NCBI RefSeq assembly: GCF_026914265.1 | Contig: NC_069126.1 | Span: forward strand, 39,962,421-40,026,420 | Origin: Mya arenaria | Lineage: Eukaryota; Mollusca; Bivalvia; Myida; Myidae | Length of the DNA stretch: 64,000 bases | Reading direction: 5' to 3' | Shown: piece after piece, positions 49,430 to 59,600 of the stretch | Numbering within the stretch: the stretch's first letter is position 1 | Layout of the letters: each line of letters opens with the position of its first letter | The notes under the pieces: model-generated | The model's input: only the letters and a program-made list of their open reading frames with translations | Told to the model about the DNA's origin: nothing | Database searches by the model: none | Made by a program: the position numbers and the translations under genes

Positions 49430-51030
49430 GATGAGTACACTCTAGCTGGAGTAAGATGAACACACTCTGGCTGGAGAGAAATGATACCACACTGGCTGGA
49501 GTAAGATGAACACACTCTGGCTGGAGTAAGATGATAATACATGTATTATGGCTGGAGTGATCGAAATGATAAACCTCAATTGGAATGAGATGATAACATC
49601 TGGCTCGAGTGAAATTAGAACACTCTGGCCCGGAAGAGATGATAACACTCTGGCTTGAGTGAAATTAGAACACTCTGGCCGGAAAGAGATGATAAAACTC
49701 TGGCTTGAGTGAGATGATAACACTCTGGCTTGAGTGAAATTAGAACACTCTGGCCGGAAAGAGATGATAAAACTCTGGCTTGAGTGAGATGATAACACTC
49801 TGGCTTGAGTGAAATTAGAACACTCTGGCCGGGAAGAGATGATAACACTCTGGCTTGAGTGAGATGATAACACTTTGGCTGAAGTGAAATGATTACACTC
49901 TGGCTTAAGTGGAGTAAGATAAACTCACCCTGGCTGGGATGAGATGCTAACACTCTGGATTGAGTGAGCTGGTAATACTGACTGAAGTGAAACGATAACA
50001 CACTGGCTGGATCAAAATGATAATGCTATGGTTGGAGTGAGATGATAACATTCTGGTCGAAAAAGATGATATCTCACTTACATGAGTGAGATCATAAGAC
50101 ACTAGGTGGAAGAAGAGATGATAAACTCTAACTTATGTGAGAGTATAACAATCTGGCTGGAGTGGGATGATTACACTCTGGCTGGCGTGGGATGATAAGA
50201 TAACTCTCTGCCTGGAGTGAGATTATATCATTCACTCTGGAGTGATATGTTAAGACACTGCCAGGAGTTAGACGATTCCACTCTGACTGCAGTGAGATGG
50301 TATCACTCTGAATGGAGTGAGATAATACCACTCTGGTTGGAGTGTGATGATAATACTTTTGCTGGAGTGAAATGAGAACATTCTTGCTGGAGTACGATGG
50401 TAACACTCTGGCTGGAGTGAGATAATTACACGCGGGCTAGAGTAAGATGATAATACACTTGTTGGAGTGAAATGATAACACTGTGACTGGGGTAAGATGA
50501 TAACACTCTGGCTTGAGTGATATTATAACACTCGAACTGTAGTGAGATAATATTACACTGGCTGTAGTTAGATGATAGCCCTTTGGCTGGAGTGAGATAG
50601 TTACACTCGTGCTTGAGAGAAATGATATCACTCTGGTTTGAGTGAGATGATAACACTCTTGCTGATGTGAAATGAGAACATTCTTGCTGGAGTAAGATGG
50701 TAACACTCTGGCTTGAGTGAGATAGTTACACTCGGGCTTGAGAGAAATTATATTACTCTGGATGGAGTAAGATGATACCACTCTGAATGGCGTGAGATAA
50801 TAATAAAACTCGGGCTGAAGTAAGATACTCTTGTTGGAGTGAAATTATAAAACTGTGGCTGTGGTAAGATGATAACACTCTGTCTTGAGTGAGATAATAA
50901 TACTCTGACTGGAGTGAAATGATAACACTCTGGCTTGAGAGTAATGATAACACTCTGGCAGGAGTAAGGCGATAACACTCTTCCTGGAATGATATATTAT
51001 TTCTTTGGTTGGATTGAGATAATATCACTG
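49430..51030. repeat. 25-bp minisatellite array
   Basis: About 64 tandem units of about 25 bp with core ACACTCTGGCTTGAGTGAGA. The part at about 49610-49860 forms a 75-bp trimer (AACACTCTGGCTTGAGTGAA, AACACTCTGGCCGGAAAGAG and a third unit). Because 75 is a multiple of three, long open minus-strand frames arise that are repeat artefacts. The array lies between the D2 pseudogene and the phosphatase gene. Confidence 0.95.
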
Positions 51031-51316
51031 TGATTTCTTGACTTCTTTAAATTCATGCAGTATAACAATTAGCAGTCGTTTATGATTTCACTTCCTTATC
51101 TTTTGTCAAACAGTTTCGTAGTAGAGCTTAGACTATTTAATAGTCATGTTTCATCAAGGATTTATTGTTTTATCGTTATGGATGTGGACAAAATGAGTAA
51201 CACTTTGTACTTAAAATATATATTTTAGAAAAATAAACAAAAGTGCCATCCTTTTACAGGTGAAATCTCAATTGAAATGTATTTGTAATTGATTGTGTTT
51301 CCATTTTACCTTCATC

Positions 51317-51371
51317 ATGTGGATAGGATACGATGCGGTGATTCTTTGTCTTATAGTTGTTCAATCTCGAG
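51317..51371 (+). CDS. RPTP exon 1: signal peptide
   Basis: The ATG opens MWIGYDAVILCLIVVQSR, a short hydrophobic leader, ending in phase 1 at GAG|GTAATT. The phase fits the Cys-rich exon that follows. Confidence 0.75.
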
Positions 51372-54300
51372 GTAATTATTTATCCTGTTTTTTCTTAATT
51401 TCTGAAACTATCGTTTTGACACTCTACAAAGCTAGATATGTATCTTAAAACTATAGTACTTAGTTTATAAAATCTTATTAAAAAATAAAGTATTAATGCT
51501 ACAATTTTTGTTTGTCTGTTTGTTCTTACGTTTTGATGACAAACGAACTTAAATGAGCGTCAATAAGACACCATTTTCTAAAAACACATGCACATGCTTC
51601 CCGGGAGAGAGCACCGAAACTTTTTGTATATTTGACATTGGGAAGGAGCATCCTCGAGTTCTCCGATTGTCAAATCTAGGAACTAGAGCTAGTGGCGTCG
51701 ATTAAAAGTAATGTGAAATCTGACTATTGGAATATCGAGAATCAGTAATTAAAGACAAAATGTATAACAATCATCAAAATGCGATAACAACTTGGAATCT
51801 GATCGTTTTGACAAGGCAATTTGGAATTGTGCAGATACGTAGGTTATTCATAAATGATTATCATACACTGTATAGAAACAATTCCAATAACTCCAATAAA
51901 TTCAATATTATCAATAAATATATATTTTATTTTTTTCAATTAAAGGCGGTCAACATTTTTAATTATTGTAACTTGATAAAATGAAGCAGTCATAGAATGG
52001 AAGTGACGTCAAAGTCATACACTATTTAATGACGGCACGTAGTTTAACGGAAATCCAATGACGTGGATAAAAAAACTGAAATATGATATAGACACATACA
52101 GATGCATTGAATAAAACATTGAAGATATTGTGTAATATGAACATAGTATTAGGCTTATATAGTAAGATAAGCCATACATTCGACTGTATTTAATATAGTA
52201 TAGAAGTTTGCTATTCAGACCGTGTATTTAATTCGGAAGCACTATCTAAGTTCATGTATACAAACGTTTTCCTTGCATAAACGTTATAGTTTGTTATTAA
52301 TAACATCTGTTGGAATAACAGAAACATCAGACAATGAACATTCATGATCCAATCACCAAAATGGGTAGCAATATGTGAACTAGGATTTATGAAATATTAT
52401 ATAATCAGTAATTCGTACATGTGATGTGTTTATCTTGATCTTTTCAAAGGTGATTCTAGAAAAGTTAATGTACATACGTTTACTATATAATCGGCTCAAT
52501 CAGTATACTATTTTCCTTAAATCCCATGAAACGGCTTTTGTCCGAATATTTAGTATAACATGTAGGAGTGTTGCAAGTGTTGTTATATTATTTGTACAGG
52601 AAATCCAGATGAGTGTAAGAATTGCGGTTGCTGCGCTACCGGACGATCGTACAAATGTAGAGTCGGAGATTACTGCAATTATGGCTGCCTAGATGGATAT
52701 TGGGGTAATAAGTGTGATAACAAATGCAGGAACACTAATTGTGTCAGATGTAAAGACAATAGAGGACAGAGCTGCCAAGAGTGTAAAACTGGCTATTATG
52801 GCTACAATTGTGAATATCGGTGTGGTAGTCAGTGTAAAACCTGTCCACAATGGAAAGGTTGCACGGAATGAAATCCCGGATATTACCTTAAAGATAGTGC
52901 ATGCATTAAATGTCAACACACTGGCTGTACATGTACGCTTTCCACACAGTGTAATGGGTGTGTTCACGGTTATTACCTAAACCCAGAATTATGTTCAGAA
53001 TGTCCTAATTATTGTACATCGTGCAATAGTTCTACACAGTGCAATTCTTGTTCGGATGGTCGTTTTGGAAATATATGTCAGTATCTTTGTAAAGAAAACT
53101 GCGTTCACGGTAATTGTTTGTCAGCGAAAGCTTCTTGTCAGTGCAACATCAAATGCGTCGAAAATGAATGCGATTCTTCATCGGGAAGATGTCTTCAAGG
53201 GTGTATCAATGGATATTGGAACCAAACATGTGACAGAAAGTGTGAACCAGAATGTTTATCTTGCAATCCAGCAGATGGTTCGTGTTCAAAGTGCAAGAAC
53301 AGTACAAGATATGGACCTAAATGTAGACAGGAGTGCAGCAATACATGTAAAAGATCAGAATGTGGCAGTTATGGAACTTGTACAAATGGATGTGTTGCAA
53401 ATACTTTTGGAAAGCGATGTGAACACACATGTGAAGTTTATTGTAAACCTAAGGACAATAACACTCTTTGTTCGGAACATACTGGAATGTGCTTATACGG
53501 TTGCAAAACTGGATACAGTGGGATATTTTGTCCTCAAGGCATAGCATTATTTTATTGTTCAATTCATTTTCTGTGCATTATAACTAATAGTGTTTTCTGA
53601 TATGAGTGTTTTTACGCTTGTATTTTATCGCCCAAAATTAATGTTTCTATTATGCTCGGTATTACATGCATGGTTGATATTTCATTTACTATTCATGTCT
53701 CCCGTTTGTTTGAAACAGAAGCGGACAAACAAACTTCATCAAAAGCATCACTTGGTTTGGGTATTGGCGGAGGAGTTGTTGTTCTTTCTGTCATTGTGAT
53801 TGCTGGACTGTTTTTTATTCAACAAAGGTAATAAACGAAATGTACACATTTGTCCTTAGAAAAAGAAAGTTCATGCATCAATTAATTATACGTATCTTAA
53901 TAATAGTAAACTTACAGCGTACAGCAGTAATGAAATCCCCATGCATTTTCAGAAGAGTCAGTTTGAGAAATAAAAACACAACGCCCGTCAGAGAACCTGA
54001 AAATTTGTCCGTCTTCTACGCAACTGTGAGCAAAAGAAGTACGTACGTGCTCTGTAGAGTCAGCAATGATATTCTTGTGTACTCGTAATAAAAATGTTTG
54101 AATTGAAAGATGATGTTAGGATTTGGCACAGGACGTTTAAACTAAACAAAAAATGAGTGATCATTTTAGTATTGATAAAAAAGCTCTTGCTATTGAATGA
54201 ACTATTATGTAATCGAGCAATCAAATACATGTTTATAACACAATGAACAATGCACACACTCAAAACTTTATTTGTTTTTCCAGGAGCTTCCCAAGAAGAG

Positions 54301-56610
54301 TATGCCAATAGGGATACCAACAATTTGCACTTTGTCAATACCGTGGAAAACCACACTTACCAGAGTCCACCACCGAAGAGGTTTGTCAAAGAAAGGACTC
54401 CTATCTTTCCAGAAGACAATGTTGAAATTGGTAAGATTGTTATCTTATTAGTAAATGAAGTGTTTCTACAAAGCTTGCATTTAATCAAACAATTTGCGAG
54501 GCGATTGGTTTCCCTTTAAATTATTAAGATCGTATTTAATTAATCTTAATATATCAAGCATGACTTGTGTTAAATGGAGTTAACAATATGCCAGACGGCT
54601 ATTTTAATAAAGCTTGCATAAATCTGAAACTAACGAGATGCCAGACGGATAGGCGTTTCCACAACGCTCGTGTATAATCAAATTAATTGTTTTGAAAATA
54701 TATAAACAAACATTTTTGCAATATTACAATATTGCAGACGAAGATGATGGTTTTTCAAGGGAAATTGCAGTAGTATTTTCGGAAAATTGTCGTGTTCATT
54801 ATAAGAACGCTAACAAAGTGCATGTAGCTGATCTAGCGGAATATGTTCACACTCTATTCTTAAAGGACATAGAAGGGGAATTTCAGGTATAGTGCACCCC
54901 GTAGATGCTCATTTTTCTGAATATTGTTTTCAGTGACGTGTTACGTTAAAGTATGTCGTATTGAGATGTTTACTTAATATTACTCGATTACAAACGAACT
55001 GTCATTGATTCATTAAATTAAAATCTTAAATTGTTTTTTAACTTGCAGACAATTCCATATGGTCTAGCGAAAGCGTATGAAGTTTCACAAATGAAACTCA
55101 ACATGCACAAAAATAGGTACAGAAATATCTACCCATGTAAGAAAACCTCTTTCTTACATTAAATTACTTGTGTTTGCATTGCATAATATTAACATTCTCC
55201 TAGTCATTTTACGTTCATACTGAAAATGTCAAGCAGTTATGACTCCACTGTTTATCTCAATATTGTGCTCTTATAATTGTATGTTTAACGTGACATCATT
55301 TAGCCAATAGTACATGCAGTAAGACTTATCGGCATTTCCTTTATACAAACGCATATTGCCGAAGACATTGGAGCACGCTTGCAAATATCACTGGATATGC
55401 GAGCAAATTCTAAGAGTTCTGCACCTTTTTTTGTGCGTTGCAGTAATTGATCAGAAGCCTAACTTGTTAAATTTCAGATGATGATACGCGAGTTTTAGTT
55501 CGCGGTGGAGAAACAGACTACATCAATGCAAGCTATATTGATGTATGTTGTTTCTGAGTATTGTAAATTGTATCTGCTACGCTGTGTGTCTTGCTAATTG
55601 TCTGATAAGTCAGAAACGTATGCCTCTGTCGCCAGCGTAATATAGTTTGCTCCAGGGATTGCTACTGTAATGCTGTTTTGAAGAAAGATAAGAAAATAAA
55701 CATTTCAAAAGCTTCTTTGTGGTAGTGTTATGTTACAATTTGTTTACATAAGGATCAAGTTAATGTTTGGCTTTAACGTTACAACAAATATTTTATAAAA
55801 GTGAACAAGCTGACGGATTCGCAATAGCCGAATTGTTTCAGCCAATACTTTGGTAACAAATTCCTGCATATTTGATATGGATTACATATAAACCAAAATA
55901 TTCTACTTTAATTATTGTACCTTAATTTACATTTCATTTCAGGGATTCAGAAAACGGAATGCATATATTGCTACTCTGGGTAATATTACGTACTTCCATA
56001 AGTACAAACATTAAGTGATGTCTGACAATATGATATAAGAAATATTTATTTCTAAATATTCAACAAATTTACTGGAAAAAATAACTAAGTTCATATTTAA
56101 CCGAACTGTTTATGATTTCTAATCTTTGCTGTGTATATAATTGCTAAATACAATCAATAATGAACTTATAAGGTCCAATGGCTAAGCAGCTTGGCGATTA
56201 TGGCCAATTCTGGCGAATGGTCTGGCAACAGAAAGTGGAGAAAATTGTCATGATGACTAAATTGAAAGACGAAAAGGTAAGGGGATATCAAAATGCATAA
56301 TGTGACTTTCTATGAAAAAGTGCCATGTGGGTTTAGTTTGATATAGGTTGAGACACGATTACAGTTTTATTTAAATGGCCTATTTAGTATGTTATGATTT
56401 TGTAATTATCTGAAAACGAATAAATTTGAATTCTGCATGAACAATAATGAACTGAAATAAACAGCAATATAAGTTACTGCGCGTTTAATAAATATAAGAT
56501 ACGTATGAAATTGTTATTTTACTGAAGAGCCTGATTCTTGTGTAAAAATACTTTGGAGTTACGTCTCCTTTGAGTTCATTAACTATTTGGTCCTTGAATT
56601 CAACAGTAGT

Positions 56611-56667
<57 letters not shown>

Positions 56668-59600
56668 CTTTGCAGAAAACACTATGCGAGCAATATTGGC
56701 CGGATCAACATCAAAGTAAACTATACGGCAATATAGAAGTCGTGTGTAAGGTTGAAAAACTGTACGCAGATTTCATATGGAGACATTTCACGCTTTCGAG
56801 GGTACATTCAATTTGGATACTATGAATCGGTCAATAAACAGATAATTATATAAAAATTAAATGCGGTTAGTCGGTGTGTGAAAACATCTGGACTCTTCAA
56901 ATGACCAAACGTTTTCCATCACATATGAAGTGCAATTCAAAAAGTAATCTAATATTGTTATTTTCAAATTTTCTCTGGAAAACGCAAACAACAGCATAAA
57001 TGACATATACAATACAGTTATACGAAATATACGTTCGGCTGAATGTAATGAGTTCAGATATTTCATCGACAACGCATACAGTCAAAACCTGTTGGTTTGA
57101 TATCGCTTGCTCGAATTCTTCGTTAGCTCGAACTTGATGTAAAAGACCGATTTATTACTCCATGAAAGCATGACCTCTTTGCTCGATATTTGCGACGCTC
57201 GGAGTATATTGACCGATCCCTGGGATATCGATTCAACTGGTTTCGACTGTACATGTTATGTAATAAAGCGAAATTTGACCAATTAAAGCGTCGTTTTTGT
57301 ACTATACAAGGTACTTGAACCATGTTGAGTTCATCGTTATATGGATACGTTTTCAACAATGAAAATGCAAAAGGATTGTTAATATTTCAAATATAAAACG
57401 AAGGTACTGTATATTATCATGAGATTGTATACAAAATTAAATATAATTTAACAAAATAGTACTCAGATAAGTGCAATTGTAATAGCTGAAATGAAATAAG
57501 GATAATGTTTTAACAGTTGCCTAACCATGCACTTAGCCTCTTAACGAGTGCGGACATTTATCCTTTAATACATGATATTCTAGTTATGCTTTGAATGAAT
57601 ATCCTTTTAATAAGATAGATAAAATAAATCCTACTTAAGTATGAATATCGATATTCCCCGTTTACCGGATAAGAAGTAAATTGTGTGTAAGTGTATCAAG
57701 GTTTAATGAGATCAACTAAGCGCTTTATCAGAATAATTTCCTTATAAATGCTAAATATTGTGCGTAAATAATTGGTAATACATAACTCTTGTTTAATTAA
57801 GCTCAGAAAAATATATTATTTCACTTTTGTAACGAGTAGAATGTCCCCTAAACACATGTCGTCAATTTGGATAACACCGAAGATTTTACCGATTTAGGTA
57901 TTTTGAGGGGTAACGTTAACATCTGTAGATGCTCTAAAGCGCCCGGAGAGATTCCTGCCAGAAAACAATGTCTGATTGATAACCACGGAATAAATAATGC
58001 TTATTCTTAGTTAATTTAAATTTGTGCCGTTTCTATTCTTTGAATACACTGTCAGCTTATGAACAGACTTGTAAACATGTATTATTTCAATAATAATTAA
58101 GTGTCACTAATCAAACCAATGGCATGCATCGTCGATATAAACATATTCATATCACTTAAAACATGTTATTCATATCAACACTTTTTTAACTTAATATTTT
58201 TTCCCCAAAAATGGAAACAGAATTCCGAAGACAGAAACTTGCATCATCTACAGTTCACAAGCTGGCCATACAATGGCATCCCTGACGACGTCACATCAGT
58301 TATAGAGTTTAGACAGAGGGTAAACGCCTTGCCGGGTACCTTTGACGGACCAGTTCTTGTACATTGCAGGTTTGATTAAAAACTTTGGGTCAGAAATACT
58401 GATTATAAGCATATATTTCCTAGTTTATAGCGAATGAAAATTACAATGAATAATCGAAAATAATATGAACTCAAAACATAATAGGCTCATGAGCTTCAGT
58501 GTCGATGTAATTAGATACAAAACATTTATAATACTGTGTAAACGTTTACAAAAATAAGGCCAAGAAATAAGTAAGGAAATCAAAAGAAACACTACGGTTG
58601 CGCCGGAAGCAGCAATCGAGCCGTTAATTTCTTAGTCATAGGTCGAGGACGAAAACAACATGCACCACTGAAGACATAATTATTTCAAACGTTTTAATCT
58701 AAAATAAAAAAATAAAAAACAATTCACAAAATCATTTTGGCAGAATATGTCATCAATGCAGCGGTGGCTGTCAAGATACCTATATTAATGTTCTTTGTTT
58801 ACATAAAATTCTTTTGAACAAAGCTGTCAACATGCTTTCCTTCTAATCATAAAGTTAAAAAGACGTGTCCCAGAATCGTCCTGCAACAAGTTTAATTCAT
58901 TATTGGCTTGAATATATAAACACATTCACTGATCATAAACAAATTTTGGAGGCAACGTATAAAAAGAAAGCATTTACCCAATGTATTCAATATAAATCCA
59001 TTTGTCATTTTTCATAAACATGTTTTATCATAGTTTGAATTTGTGAACTACAGTGCTGGCGTAGGAAGAACCGGAACCTACATAGCTCTAGACATTCTGA
59101 CCAAAGAGGGTGAAGCCGAAGGTGTTATTGATATCCCGGGATGTGTTCTCAACATGAGACAGAACAGACCCAAAATGATTCAGACCTTGGTGGGATGATT
59201 ACTTAAGTGTTTATTATATAATATTAGTTTTACCTTATGACGTCTATTAAGCACACCTCCCTATAATTTGAAATAAATCATAATCGGGTCCGTTCTAGTG
59301 GTTAAAAAGACTTTAGTAGCATTCGAGCCAAAAAATTGTTAAGTTCAAAGGTTGGAATCTATACCGCCAGACAAGTCTAAACTTTATGTCAGGATTACAT
59401 CAATATTTATATTGGTACAACACTTATAGTTATAACAGTATTTACATTCATTCATTTTCCGTCAAAGTGCCCTGCAACAAGCCTGATAATTATTTTATGA
59501 TTGCTATTTTAGAGTCAATACAAGTATCTTCACCACGCTTTGGTCCATACATTGACTCTTGATTGTTTGGCGATAAGAAGAGAATATTTCAGTGAATATA

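Noticed and set aside
49442..51028. Minus-strand frames with SSHSSQSVIIS-type repeats as a gene
   Set aside because: They arise from the 25-bp minisatellite and its 75-bp trimer. Several overlapping frames are equally open.
52869..52871. Selenocysteine recoding of the in-frame TGA
   Set aside because: A Cys-to-Sec swap is conceivable, but no SECIS element was recognised in the 3' UTR and disulphide-paired EGF cysteines are not a known Sec site. Nonsense or base error is simpler.
52693..53544. Alternative-frame open reading frames over the EGF-like exon
   Set aside because: They lack the cysteine pattern and splice context. They are shadows of the Cys-rich frame.
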